A stretch of 64,000 nt of DNA, taken from assembly GCF_028389875.1 (NCBI RefSeq), contig NC_084667.1:62412570-62476569 (forward strand). Direction: 5' to 3'. The notes below the pieces were generated by a model. The model was not told the DNA's origin. It worked only from the letters and a program-made list of their open reading frames with translations, and did no database searches. This DNA is from Rhea pennata (taxonomy: Eukaryota; Chordata; Aves; Rheiformes; Rheidae). Position 1 is the first letter of the stretch. Every line of letters begins with the position of its first letter. Positions 27,343-39,900 of the stretch are shown in pieces. Position numbers and translations under genes: made by a program.

Positions 27343-28254
27343 AAGCATTTAAATTAGGAAGCACAGTATCTTGCAGGATTAGCACAGGGAAGAGATGCTA
27401 TATATTTCTCAGAAGGCAGAGAAATGACAGCAAATACTTTACTCTCAAGATAGTAAGTTTTTATCACGTACCATTTCAGGGGTGGTATATTTGTGCATCT
27501 CTAGCACACTAATGATCTGAAAGCTTATTTGCATTTCATTCATCCTTCTTTCAGTAATAGCAGCTCTTCCATTGGGTATATTATTGCTTATATTACAGTA
27601 ACGCCTCAACTGAGGTCAAGACTGTATAATGCGAATATATACAACCTGTATATATAGAATGAATATTATAGAAAATCTATAATGATTCTTTTGGTGCATT
27701 CTGATTCTCTTGGCCTTGAAGCAATTTTACATAATGGATGTTCATGTTATAAAATATTTTCAATATTTCACACAAATTTTTCTTTGTAAGGATTTATTCC
27801 TTCAGAATTTTTAAAAAAGAAATACAGAGAAATTTTTCTAAGCAATACCAAGGGTGTAAATTTAGAAAGCTTTAGATCTTGACTTAGAAGGTATATCCTG
27901 CAGTCTAATGCTTAATTCAAAACAGTTTGGGAGGACAGGGGAAAGGAAAAGTGTATCAAGGCAAAAAAAACGGATTCTGATGCTCATGATTATTAACCAA
28001 ATGTCTGTTTCTGGGATTTAAAATGGACCCACTAGCTTAAGCTGACACTATGTATCATAGACGATCAGATTTCCATTAGTATTCTTTCAGTAAACTAAAG
28101 CATAACTTCTGCTTCGGTAAAAACAATTTTCAGAAATACCTCCAATCTTCTACTGAAGACATAAAATGATGGAAAATCTTCAGCTTCTCTTGAGAATGTG
28201 TTCTAGTAGTTAAACATGTAAAAAATGTGTGTCATACATTCTATTTGAATTTGT

Positions 28255-29230
28255 CTGGCTTTTGCCTCAAGCCATTACTTCTTATTATGCCTTTCTTCAC
28301 TAGATTAAAGAGACCTTTGATATCCAATATTTTCCCTCAGGAATGTTCTTACATACTACAATCAAGTCACCTCTCAATTCTCTTTTAGATAACTTTAACA
28401 GCTTGAGCTCTTTTTAAAAACTGAAAAACAAAACTGTATGCACTATCCTAGTGTTGACCTCAACAATGATATCCACAAAAGCAAAACAAACCCTTTTTTG
28501 TTCCTTTGTTTATACATTTTTTTTCTTCTGCCACAGCTTCACTCAGGAAAGCCCTTATCAAATTCCTTACTCATTCTGACCTTAAATCCTTTTCAGTCAT
28601 TTCCTTCCCAGGATATATAAATATATATATTCTTTAGTTATAGCCTGCACACTTGATTCCTATGTAGACAACTTTATATTTCACTGGATTAAAATTCACT
28701 AGATTAGAATAGGATGCTTTTACCAATCATTCTCATCATGGCCTTGTCCTCATCATTATTTTGGACTTAATGAATCTTTGAGCTCAATTTGAGATTTGTT
28801 TCTAGATCATCTCTAAAGAAACATAGTACAACATAGGACCTACTACTGGGAACTCCTGGGGCACCAACTTGTTGAACTAAGTTTTCCTACGGACTTCCTC
28901 GTCTTGAGGTCCGACAGCAGATCCTGTTTGTGTGGTTTATTGGCACTGTGTACATCTGATGTTTCTGAGAGTATCACACACCCCTGGAGCCAAGGATCTC
29001 CTCAAAACTGTATCACCAAGATGAGTTAAAAATAGCTGGTTTTACAGTAACACTGTGTAGATTGGTACTAGATCCCTTTATGTCAACTTATTGAAATTTC
29101 ACATGAATTTTCTGTCATATTGGTTTGTTGGCTGGGATAGCTACTAAGCTAACTAGTCACTTGGGTCATATTTACCTTTTTCAAACAATGGCACAAACTA
29201 TCACGTTTACAATTTGTTTAATCTCCTATG
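28255..29230 (-). mobile_element. Ancient CR1/L3-like LINE fragment, minus strand
   Basis: The plus strand reads as the antisense of a CR1/L3-family non-LTR retrotransposon. Landmarks in the expected order are: a segment about CAAGTCACCTCTCAATTCTC then TTTAGATAACTTTAACAGCTTGAGCTC near 28360-28412; a middle part with CTCATCATTATTTTGGA near 28749; and the complement of the reverse-transcriptase VPQGSxLGPxLF motif near 28827-28870. On the minus strand that last segment reads LVPQEFPVVGPMLYY. The end near 29170-29220 matches the usual TTACCTTTNTCAAAC-type block. Only the 3' part of the reverse transcriptase and the 3' region remain, with many substitutions and small gaps. The element is non-functional. 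The match was made from memory of the family, without alignment. Confidence 0.72.
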
Positions 29231-29399
29231 TATAAGACAAGGTACCAATATCCTTAAGTATTAGAAAACCACGGAACACTATCAGTCTGACAGGCAGAAG
29301 CACCGGAGAGCTCCGGTGACCATGGCTCGCTTCTCTCCCAGCGTTTCCAGAACTCAAACCCAACAAGCGCGGAGCAAAAATTCCTCGCAGACCTTTTAG

Positions 29400-30900
29400 A
29401 ATACGCGACAGCCAGATTTCTGCTCCTGACGCGATCTGCATCCCTCCTGGCCCGCCCGGAGAAGCAGCGGAGCCGCCTCGGCGAGGGCCGGCGGAGGGAA
29501 AGCGCCGCTCCCCACACGCGAGGCGACGCCCGCCGCCCTCAGCCGGCCTCGACCGCCTCGGCGGGGAGCCCGCGCGCTCCCCCGTTTAGCGGGGCAGCCC
29601 GGGGGGAGGCGGGGCGCAGCAGGGAGGTGGCAGAAGGGAGGGCACACAGCTCGCCGCCCCGCGACCGGGCAGCGGCCCGCCAGGCGGCCGCGCTGCCCCC
29701 CCCTCGCCCCCGCCGCGGCCGCCTCCGCGCCTCCCGCTCGAAGCCCAGGCACGCCGCCCGCTGCCGCCCGCTCCCTCCCGCCGTGCCAAGCCCCGATTGG
29801 CTCCCCGCTTCCCGTGGGAGGAGGGACTGGGAGGAGCCGTGGCCAATCCGCGCCGCGGAGAGGTTTCCACGGCGGGGGGGGGCGCGCAGGCGCGGCGGCA
29901 GTGACGGCGGGCGGGGCGCGCGCCCCGGAGGGAGCGGGCGGCGGCGGGCGGAGCGGGCATCGAGCCTCGAGCCGCGCCGCGGGCAGCGGCCCCAGGCGGA
30001 GGCGCCCCGCGGCCCCCCGGGCGCCCTCCTCCTCCTCAGGGAGCGCGCGCGGGAGACCCGGCGCCGCCCGCTGCCCCGCGGGCGAAGCCCCCCCCCCCCA
30101 GCCCCCCGGCCCGGGCAGCGCCTCGCCGCCCCCGCGCCTCGGGCGGCCTCGCCCGCCCGCCATGGCGCTCTGCCGGCGCCTGGCGCGGCTGGCCGCCCGC
30201 CTGCAGGACCCGCGGAAAGTGGCCGCCTTCCAGCGGCTCTGCGGGGTGGAGGGGCCGTCGGAGTGGGCCGACGCGGAGCGGCGAGGCGGGGGCCGCGAGC
30301 CGCTGGCTAACGGCGGCCCCGCCGGCGAGCGGAGCGCGGGGCCGGGGCGGCAGCACGGCGCCGGCAACGGGGCCGTGCCGGGGGGCGCCGGCCCCCCGCG
30401 GGGCTGGAGGAGGCGGCCGCGGCGCAACTCCCTCACGGAGGAGGACGGCAGCCAGGAGTTCGCCACCCGCAGCCGCTTCCTCTACTACCTCTTCAGCCTG
30501 GGCACGGAGCTGGGCAACGAGCTCTTCTACATCCTCTTCTTCCCCTTCTGCATCTGGAACCTGGACGCCTGGCTGGGCCGGCGGCTGATCCACGTCTGGG
30601 TGTGCGTGATGTACCTGGGGCAGTGCACCAAGGATGTCATCCGCTGGCCGCGGCCCGCCTCGCCGCCCGTGGTGAAGCTGGAGGTCTTCTACAACTCCGA
30701 GTACAGCATGCCCTCCACGCACGCCATGTCGGGCACCGCCATCCCGCTGGCGCTGCTCCTGCTCAGCTACGGCCGCTGGCAGGTACCGCTCCGCCGCCGC
30801 GCCGGGCGCCCCTCGGCCCGGGCGCCCCTCGGCCCCGGCGCCGCCGCCGCCGTCCCGGTGCACGGGCGGTAGCCGCATGTAGTGTTCGTGCCCTCGGCGT
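29400..30900 (+). promoter_or_regulatory. SGPP1: SGPP1 CpG-island promoter and 5' UTR
   Basis: GC content and CpG density rise sharply near 29400, cover coding exon 1, and fall after about 30900. Two CCAAT boxes in opposite orientation lie about 47 bp apart (ATTGG at 29796-29800, CCAAT at 29843-29847), which suggests NF-Y binding. GC boxes such as GGGCGGGGC occur just downstream. I see no convincing TATA box, so dispersed initiation around 29850-29950 is likely, giving a 5' UTR of roughly 200-300 bases. The exact start is not visible from sequence. Confidence 0.75.
30162..30782 (+). CDS. SGPP1: Sphingosine-1-phosphate phosphatase 1, coding exon 1 (residues 1-207)
   Basis: SGPP1 is an ER membrane enzyme that removes phosphate from sphingosine-1-phosphate and related long-chain base phosphates, feeding sphingosine back to ceramide synthesis. 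The start is the ATG in CGCCATGG at 30162, because the following residues ([10 protein letters not shown], then [17 protein letters not shown]) match the known N terminus of vertebrate SGPP1. Residues 35-85 are a low-complexity Gly/Pro/Arg linker. RRNS at 87-90 is a basophilic-kinase-type site. Membrane segments begin near residue 106. Catalytic motif 1 (K157, six residues, then R164-P165) and motif 2 (SMPSTHA, H187) are both present. The exon ends in CAG followed by the donor GTACCG, phase 0. The frame is also open for 116 codons upstream of this ATG, but that part is promoter-like. The whole protein is 420 residues, compared with about 441 in human; the difference lies mainly in the linker. 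Confidence 0.97.
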
Positions 30901-33900
30901 GGAGGTGCAGCCAGATCAGCGTGCGTTAAAAAAAAAAAAAAAAAAAAAAGTCTGCATTTTGCTATTTCGAGAGTCCCCCCCCCCCACACACACCTTAGCT
31001 TCTCTGGAGTGCTTTGCACAGAGTTTGGGTAGGCATCTGATTTTTTTTTTTTTAACAGGCTTTTGGTTTTACTGACAGATAACTTGGTGGAGAGCCAGGG
31101 ACTGAAGGACTTCTTGCTGCTGCTGCTTTGCTTTTGAGTCATTCTGTAGCTTGACTCAGTTTGTAGCTTTAGCCTTTTTGTTAACTGCTTTATTTTTTGT
31201 TGCCCGTAAACTGGAAATGCTCCTTTGTTCGTGGAGGAGTACATACGGTTTCAGATGGTTTTACTAATATTAATGTGCTAATAGTTAGCAGGAAGTGATC
31301 GCTGAGCTTTTTCAGAGCCTTCATCCAGCTAAATCTTAGTGTCTGCCTGTTGCACTTTTGAGTCAATGGGTTAATTTAAAGGAACACTGTTGAACATCAT
31401 TTATAAAAGCTGTGGCATGTACTTACTTAGTTGCACTGCTCGCTGTTGGGGTTCTTACTGTTGCACATAATGCTAAAGAAAGCACTAGGAGTACTCACTT
31501 CCTTAAGTCACTGCATCCACTTCAATGTTTTGTATAAGGTTTAGAGGGCTTCTGTGTGTGAAGTTCAAGCTCTTAACACTTTCAAGATGTGATTAGGCAT
31601 TACATAGGCCTATTTTATGTGAGATGTGGGACAGAACTTTTTTCTAAGCTTTATGAAGGGCTGAGAATCTTCCTAGTTACTGGTCACCAGCTGTCTGTGA
31701 TCACAGAACGACCCTTTGCAGCTTCTTCTCGGTATGTAGGATGGATGCCTGAAAGGAGAGAAGCAGTTGAAGGTTGGAGGTTAAGAGTTATGTTTGGCCT
31801 CTGTTTAGTGAAAGCTTATGTATGTACTTACGCAGAGGTGATATAAATAAGCCTGAAAGAAAGCTATCAGGGATTCCAGTTCTTTACCAGGAAAATGTGA
31901 AGTCCCATTTTGCTGGAGTTGTGCAAGCATCAGGTATTGTAATGATTTGTAGGTGTTTATGAAGTGCATACTGGGAGTTCAGTCACAGAAATGCATACGT
32001 TTAAATTGATTTTATGGTAAAATACAATCTGAATACTAGATTATTGTTAAATCTGTGAGGCTGCTGTTGCTTAATGCACTGAATTTTATTTATCTGTGTG
32101 TTGGAAACCTCATGTAGTATTACTAGTTAATTAGCTTTGCAAAGACTCTGATATCATATGCGCAAAGGAGAACCCAGTTGACTGCATTTATAGAACCAGC
32201 AAATGGATGTGTGAAATGCTTTGTTTGTTTGTTTTTGTTTTGTTTTGTTTTTTTTGCCAGTGCACCAAGTTTGATCTCAGTTTGTGAACCCTGCAGCTGC
32301 AGCCTGTGAAACATTTCAGTAATTAACCATACACACTTATAATAGATGCATATTAAGAAATGACAGACGTTCAGCCTCTGCTAGTATTCACTTAGAATCA
32401 TGCTTAGGAAATGGGGAGGCAAAGTGTTTGAATTTTAAGGTGGTTTCATTTCTTCCTGTGAAATATGTTTGAATAACAGACACCTTCCCCAGACCAACTT
32501 CTACCACTTCAAAGCTTAATATTTATTAGCCAAGAGTATTTTTAAAATTCAATGAGAAGTCTTTAGTCTTGAATGTCTTTAGATTTACCACTAAGAGGAG
32601 TTAACTTTTCTTCTAATGCACCTGCTGTTCTCCATGTTTTACTTACGTTGAAAGGGAGTAGGATTTATAAGACCACGTTCTGTCTTGATAAAGTGGAAAT
32701 AGATTAGAGAGAGACATCAGAACATCTTGGAAAGCTATTAATGACAGAGGGGCTTGCAGTAGCCTATCTTTTTATTAAGTTATAGCTGTGTATCAATAGA
32801 TATAAACTGCTGGACTTAAACTCCTTGGCAAATGTTGGGGTACAGTCTTAGTATATATTCTGTAGAAAGCAGCATTGCACAGACTCTGATTGTAATAGGT
32901 AAAACTCCTATCTTAGTACTCTTGTCTATTCAGAAGAATCGTGCTGTGGCAAGACTGAGTGTGAATTTAAGCAGACAGAGCTGTAACTCTCTGCAAAAGC
33001 TTTTATTCTGGAATAAAGGTGACTTTAGTTTGTCACCTTGAGAAGGTTTATACTAAATCGAAGAAAGCCAGTCTTGCACTAGAAGAGATCACTCAAGTGA
33101 AAGGGAATCACTTTCCAGTGTAACTTACTTGGAATTTGCTTTCACATTAGTCTAGGACTTCCTAGTATTGTGCAATACTTCTTTTCTGTCAAATATAATC
33201 TGTGATTCCTCCTTTAACAGTATACAGAATAGAGTAAATCTGCAGGCTTTTATTCTTCTAGGTATAATCCAAACTGTCTCTTAAAAAAACAAAAAGGTTG
33301 AATTCCAGTTGGATTTTTTTTTAACCTGTTGAATTAAGTTTGTGCTTTCCTAGTTTTAAATGCCTGTCAGTAATGCTATTACAATTATTTTCCTATTGGA
33401 AACCTATATTGAAAAGAATTTTTGACTATACACAGTAAAACTAAAATATTTGCTTATAAGTACAGTTGTTCAAGTAAAATAGACGTTTCAGTAACTTTGA
33501 AATACAAAGCTGATGCCAAAGACTAGCTAGAATTAAGTATTATAAATATTGGCAGTTTTCTATAGTTTTCTTTCTTTTTGAAGTTGGTATCTGAAAATAA
33601 AGGGTAAGCAGTTAAAAAAAAACTACCCACCTCCCTGATCCCTGAAAAGTGTTGTTATAGATACTGATAAGACATAGGAAACAGTACACCTTTATCTCAT
33701 TAAGGAAAGTCTGGTTTTTTTCTTTTTTTTTTTTTTTTTTTCTTTTTTTGGAGGGGTAATATTGTTAGTTTAAGCCCGGTTTGATTATACAGTGTCCTTA
33801 GAAGTGAGGAAGAGATAATGTGAACTGCTCATTTTAACCTGTAAAATCTTTAAAAGCCTCAAGCTGAAACTTCTGGAAAAAGTCTGTTTTTAAGATTATT

Positions 33901-36900
33901 TGATGAGCTTGAATGCTGATCTCAAATAGATGTCAACTTGTTTGATTAGAAATGGTGCTCAAGTTAGGATGCTACATGAATGTATTATAACTCTGCTGTT
34001 TTATTTTGAAAAAGAAAAAACAGAGACAGAGAAAACGCACGTTTCTTGCAGAGTTCCTCCAGGGCTCAGTCTGGCTCTGGCAGGAGCTGTCGAGCCTTGT
34101 AAGTGATGTTGAGCTTTGCTATTTCCTGAGCTCTGGATTAATGAGCTGCGTCAGCGTGGGCCACTGAATGAACTTTAAGTTGATATTTAGCAGGAGCCCA
34201 GAGCTTGATTGATGAGTATCTTGCTTCTGTAACTATATTAACCACCTTTTTTTTTTTCTTTTTTCCAAATGAGCTTATCTTGTGGAGTGGTTTGGAACAT
34301 TAAATAGGGCAGTTTTGTCCTTGCTATTTACTTGTCTGCTGGTGTTATACCCAAATGCTATCAGCAATGACAGCAGTTACTAGCCCATTCATGGTAATGG
34401 GCCTAATAAATGCTAACAAACAAATTACACTAGACTCCCTCCATTCTGTAACAATCCCTTTGACTGAGGCATCTCAAAGTATTTTTCAGTTTTAATTTGC
34501 TTACTGTTCTATTGATCTGCTGTAGTATTAACTGTGTAAGAGTGCCATGTGATACTGGGTTGCACTTCTAGAAATCCTTCATCTACGTTATTACTTCTGT
34601 CAACCAAAGCTGCTGAATCTAGTAAAATGAAATGGGTTTGATGGGACCTGTGCTGGGATTTGAGAGAGTTCTGCTCCATTCTGATTGAACACTATTAAAT
34701 TTAGTCTCTGGAATTGTCTGCCTGCTCTTTCCTTTCCAAAGGCTAGCCTCTTTCAGATTCCCACTGGAAATGAGGAATAATGAATTATCAGGGTTGGATG
34801 AATAGTCAATTAAGATGCTTTAATTGTTCTCTCTGACTGCTATAGTGGAAATTGTACGGAAAGTGGCCAAGTTCCTAGTTTGAAGAGGTTGTCCTGGTTG
34901 AAAGGACAGTTTTAAGTAAAATTGGTGGAGTGATGAAACTGGGAGCTAGATATAGGAGGCCATCTCTTGCATATAGTTTCTGTGGAAAGTTTGTGTATAG
35001 GAGCAAGTGCAGGCTCCTTCCAGAGAAGAGATGCTTCCTCTTTTATTTAAATTCTTACTGAAATGTTGTGAAGAAACTCTGGCAAGGAGATGTATGCTTG
35101 TCTAATTAGTTTTCTATCTTACATGTGTTTCTTGAAAATCTAGTGGGGGGGGAAACTATTTTGATGTGAGAAACATAGCTGAAGAGGTGAATTGGAAACC
35201 TGGAATACCCACGCAGTAAAGAGCTTCTGAAATAAAGAGATGGGATTTTGCAGGGTTACAGCTGGCCTTGTCTTGTGTACTTGAGTTGTAGGTTTTATTT
35301 TGTAGGGGATACTAGTTTTTGCCATTTGTTTGTAAAGGAAACTAGAAAAAGTGCCGTGGCCTGTTTGATTTGTGTGCTCCTGAATGTGTCAGTTTGCAGA
35401 GCGTAGCACTCTATTACAAATCCCGTTGGGGATCTTGCTGGGGCTGTGCAACAGCCTGTCCCAGTAAATGGTGCCGATTGCCATTAAATAAACTTTACTT
35501 ACAATTTTGCATAAGCAAATCTTTATTTAGTTTAAAGGATCTTGGGGGACTATGTAAAAACAAGTGCCCAAAGGTCAAGAGGCAATTTTTTTGATGAAGA
35601 GAAGATTCAGAGGAAATGCTTTGCTTCTCAGGCTATTTTTTTCTTCATGGATTTGTATGCATGTAAAGCATTTTTCATACTTACAAATAGGATGTGTTGG
35701 TTAAACCAGGAAAATGTCCAGTTTGCAGAAAAACTCCTTTTCCCTGTGTTGAGGCATGAACAGAGAGCAGGCTCTAGGTGATTCTTGCAGGATGTGTTCG
35801 AGCAGGGATTGTTGTTTGTTATGACTGCAAGGAAAAGAAGTAACAGGATCTAATTCTTACTGTAAATCTAGATTTCTGTTCAGATGATGTGTAGCAGAAA
35901 ATTAAACCTTTAAGTCACTCTGAAATCTTTGTTTTTTGGGGATTTAAAGAACACGCTCTTGTAATCATAAAGAAATCTAAGTGCTGCAAGTGCTCTTTCA
36001 TGTTGACTTTAAAAAATGTAAAGAAATGGGCATCTATAATGTTCTGTTAAAAAAGAAGGAATTTTCTGACCTAGGTCAAAGCTTTCAGGACAGATTGTTT
36101 CCTTATGAGCATTTCCAAACAATAGTTCTGTTAGTCTGACTTTATGCCAAGAGCCTTAATAGGGGGAGGAAAGAGGACAGACACTTCAGGGAAACGTTTT
36201 CTGTGTGATCCAGTCAGAAGCTTGCTAGCCCTTTTTAGAGGATGTAATTAAAGCAAATGGGTATTTCTCATTAACTATATAGGGCATAAACTTTTCAAAG
36301 ACCTAACAGGGGGTGGATTCACTGCTGTTTTCCAAAACCTACGAATTTCCGGTTTGGTATATTTTATTAAAACAAGATTATGGCTATGGGACCAAATTTG
36401 AGACTTGAGAAATGAGTAGTCAATCAGAAGTATTCTTGAGTTTTTCTTTAACTTCACAGTTCATATATGAGTTCAGGAATTAACCTTGAATTTAATTAAT
36501 TTAATTTTAGCCAATTTTATTTTTTTAAATAACACGCATGGTGATCTGTCCCTCAGTTATATAAAAGAAGACTGAGATATTTTCCTCAACAGGTATGATG
36601 CCTTCAAAGAAACATACCAATTCAAACTTTTTAAAACAAAGATATCGGTGATATCTCTTTAATCTGTATGTTGCATTTTTCACTGCTGCCTATAATCTCT
36701 GCCTCACTTTTCAATTCCATATGCCTCCTTTCATCTTGTAATATTCTGTGTGATATGTGCTTGGGGTTTGTATTATCGAAGCTTTATTCTAGTCTTCTGA
36801 AAAATTTATGTAAACTGGATATCAGTTATTTGATCTAATATGGAAGATGGGAGAGGAATACCAGGTTATTGTTGGTTTTGACACAATAAACATTGAATTT

Positions 36901-39900
36901 GTTTTTTCTTTTGAACATTCATTTGCTGATGGAAGAGAAGCTTTGTGAAATGTACTATTTGTTCTAAAACAGGGCTGATAATGTTAATAATCTTAAGATA
37001 TTACACTCATAGGTCATCTGTGGTATTCTGGGTATTTAATGTAAATATACTCCCACTGCTTAGGCACAATTAAGGTAGACCCACTTGTATATACAAAATA
37101 TGCAAGAAGTAATTTTCTAGATGAAGCAGCATTTAGAGAATGCTTACTACTGCTTCAACGCTGCCTTATTTTCAAATAATGCTTTGGGAGTAAGTTTGTC
37201 ACTTGAGAATATTTTAAGGATTACTGCTGCTGGTAGTGTGCCTTGGAGGCCGCTGAGCGGGTGCTCTGAGCTACAGGCTGTGCGAGTGTTACTCTCCTTT
37301 AGTCCCCTGGTGTGCTGATCCCCGCGTGTGAGGACGAGCTGCCTGCTTGCCTTACCTCCTTGAGGCAGATCTTAAGCAGGTGCTACCGGTTTGGTGTTCT
37401 AAGAGTTCTTGCACCCAGCGGCATCTTTTAAAAGGCATGGGTGAAAACAAGCCATGGAGATGACAGGATGTTGGGCTGTGTGTTGAGACTGGGGGCTCCA
37501 TTTAAGCTGGTTCTGGACTTGCAGGAAGAAAAGCAGATCAGTTATGGGGACCACGCAAGCAGGTATGGATATAATGTTGGAAGAAACCAGGACAGATGAG
37601 GGTTAAAATACCCTTTGGGTCAAACTTTATTCCTGTAATTTATGCATGGAGATGTTTTTGTATTTGAAGCTACTTCATTTCAGCCAGTAAAATAACTCTC
37701 AGTTCAGACAAACTGGCAGTTGTCAGATGCACCAGTTGCATAAAGGTGGGAGCAGAGCAAAGAAGAGAACGTTTAGGGTGGGAACTAATTATGAAAGTTT
37801 TTAACTGTTGTATTGTGGAATATTTTTCCAGGAGGAATAATTGTTGCAAACTTTTACTTTTTTCCAGTAGACTAGATGCAGTCCCTGCTGAGTATACTGT
37901 AGTGGGTAATTTGTCTTGGATAGAAGGAAACTAGGTTTAGGACTTCTGTGATCAATATTAACCTGCATTAAAAAAAATGTAATTTAGCATCTAATGCTAT
38001 ATATCTAATACCTGTGGACATGTCATGCTGAAGCTGTTTCAGGAAGAATAATTAGTCTAGAGGGTAGAGTTTAATTTTAAAATTTTGTTTACTTAAGGAT
38101 ATATGGACTCAAGATAAAAATGTCTCAAGGACAAGATAAGGAAGTGTTTTAGTTCTTGGACGCAGGTGTATCCTAAGCTGGCCAGTTTTTTCAGATGCTT
38201 TCATGGCTGCCTGTTCTCAATAGCTTAAGTAACTTTGGAGGATTAGTGTTACATATGGCATAACCAAATATTCTTTCTAAAGTTTCTTCAAAGTTGAAGT
38301 CTCTGACACCTTTTCCTTCTTCCCGGAACACAACCTTCTCAACAGTTCGAAACCAAGAGCATCATTTTCATTTTCCAGATTTCATCCTGCTCTCCCTGCT
38401 ATTTGAACTACTTGCCCAGCACTCTGAAAATAAGAGTTCTCACGTGCCCCTGTTCCTTTATGCACCTTTTTCTGGAGGTGGTAAATCTCTTCCCTTGCTA
38501 TTCTGGCGAGCAAAGCTTAGTCTTCCTGCCATTTCACACCTTGTGGAGCACCTAAGGGGTGCTAGAAGCCCCTCTTTACTTCTGATGATACAGGATTGTC
38601 TGTCTCTACATGTCGTCTCTGCTCTGGCAGCCCTCTGGGGACAGGCTGGAGTGCTGCAAGGCAGGGGTTTATGTGGCTCCAGTGTCCTCTTGGTGCAGGT
38701 AGTGTTACTTCTACCCCAGAGCTGGTGGGAATGATGGTCAAGGCGTAATGGGGATAAGTGATGGGTTTACTTTGTAATGCGTTCTGGGAAGTACAAAGAT
38801 CACTCTTCTGGGTACTGTAACTGTATCAGCATCTAATAACTTTGCAATCACATCTGTAGTACTGCCATTGTGTTGGCATTTGGCCGTTGCCAGAATAATT
38901 CTTAAAGGCAGGAAACTGAGTTTGTTGCTTTTTTGTGTTTCAGTTAGAATCAAATCATTAGGCAGGTCACTTGCTTAGGTACTGTTTGTAGGTAACAGTA
39001 TAGTAGGAAAAAGCCATGTTGTTGCATGATCTGGAGTTTAAACTAGATGTAACAAAAGTGAGCTTTGTTTTGTCATTTATGTCAAATGTTTAGAGATGGT
39101 TTTAATGTGAAATTTGTTTTTGATGTAAAATAATGTAAGATTCCTTTTTTTTTTTTTTTTCTCCTCCTGTTTGGGGAGTTTTGTAGGTTTGATGTCAGTG
39201 TGCTTCTGGAGCTGAGAATTTGAAAAATTACAGAATGATGATAGACTGATAGTCTTGTCTCAAACCTCTGTTTGAAAGACTGACTTAGAAGCTTGATAAT
39301 CTGTTAAGTAGGCTCCACAAAGGATGTAGAACATTCTCCAAGTAGATCAAAGATTTTTTTCTCTAATGTGGTGGATATTCTACCCCTGAGTTTATCCAGA
39401 AGAAAGTACAAAGGAAAAGGCAAAGAAATTGTAATTCTTAGTTTTTATTCTGAGATTCTAGTACATCAAGACTGTCTATATTGAGCATTTTTTTAAGTTT
39501 ATTTTGGCAAGACTGCTTTCATGTAGGAAGTGATATAGTCTTGGAAACTTGCCATCTTGTCTTGTGACTCGCTCTTTCATAAAAACTAATAATTTTAAAG
39601 CTGCAGAAGGAAGCTGCATTTCATCTTGCACAATGTATTGCAATATGATAGTGGGGAAAGCATTTCTTACTCTGTGGTCAGATGTGAATTCATGTAATAC
39701 TTTCATGCAAAACCTATAAAATTTAAAATACGAAGTTTCTGCACTTTGATATATGCTTGTTCAAACAAAGTACATTGTTCCTACTAAAGAGACTCTTCAT
39801 ATATTAAAAAAATGTTTAAGGCTTTGGAAGTAATTTTTGATGTTTTGTGTGATTACTATGGTTTACAAGAAAATTTTGTATGAGCTTGTAGAACTCAGAA

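Larger units (their letters stand above)
10521..28254. other. Long AT-rich intergenic stretch, no gene recognised
   Basis: No open frame here resembles a known protein and none exceeds 130 codons. A 128-codon frame at 10670-11056 (plus strand) is preceded by an acceptor-like pyrimidine tract ending in AAAG, but its product is unrecognised. The stretch carries many A or T homopolymers, a 17-base C tract (23092-23108), a TTAC tetranucleotide run (14157-14182), an 18-bp palindrome (11911-11928) and a three-copy GTGCACCTC-containing short repeat (about 24892-24920). Diverged mobile elements beyond those listed may be present but I could not identify them. Confidence 0.55.

Noticed and set aside
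1-29230. Search for SYNE2 exons expected upstream and divergent to SGPP1.
   Set aside because: No calponin-homology or spectrin-repeat coding sequence was seen on the minus strand. Synteny alone does not justify a gene call.
29396-31244. Long open frames of 356 and 402 codons on the minus strand over the SGPP1 promoter and exon 1.
   Set aside because: They mirror the GC-rich coding exon and island, have Ala/Arg/Pro/Gly-rich composition without domains, and are expected shadows of the real exon.
38294-38734. A 146-codon frame inside SGPP1 intron 1.
   Set aside because: It has Leu/Ser-rich composition, no recognised domain, and no sign of SGPP1 alternative splicing to it.
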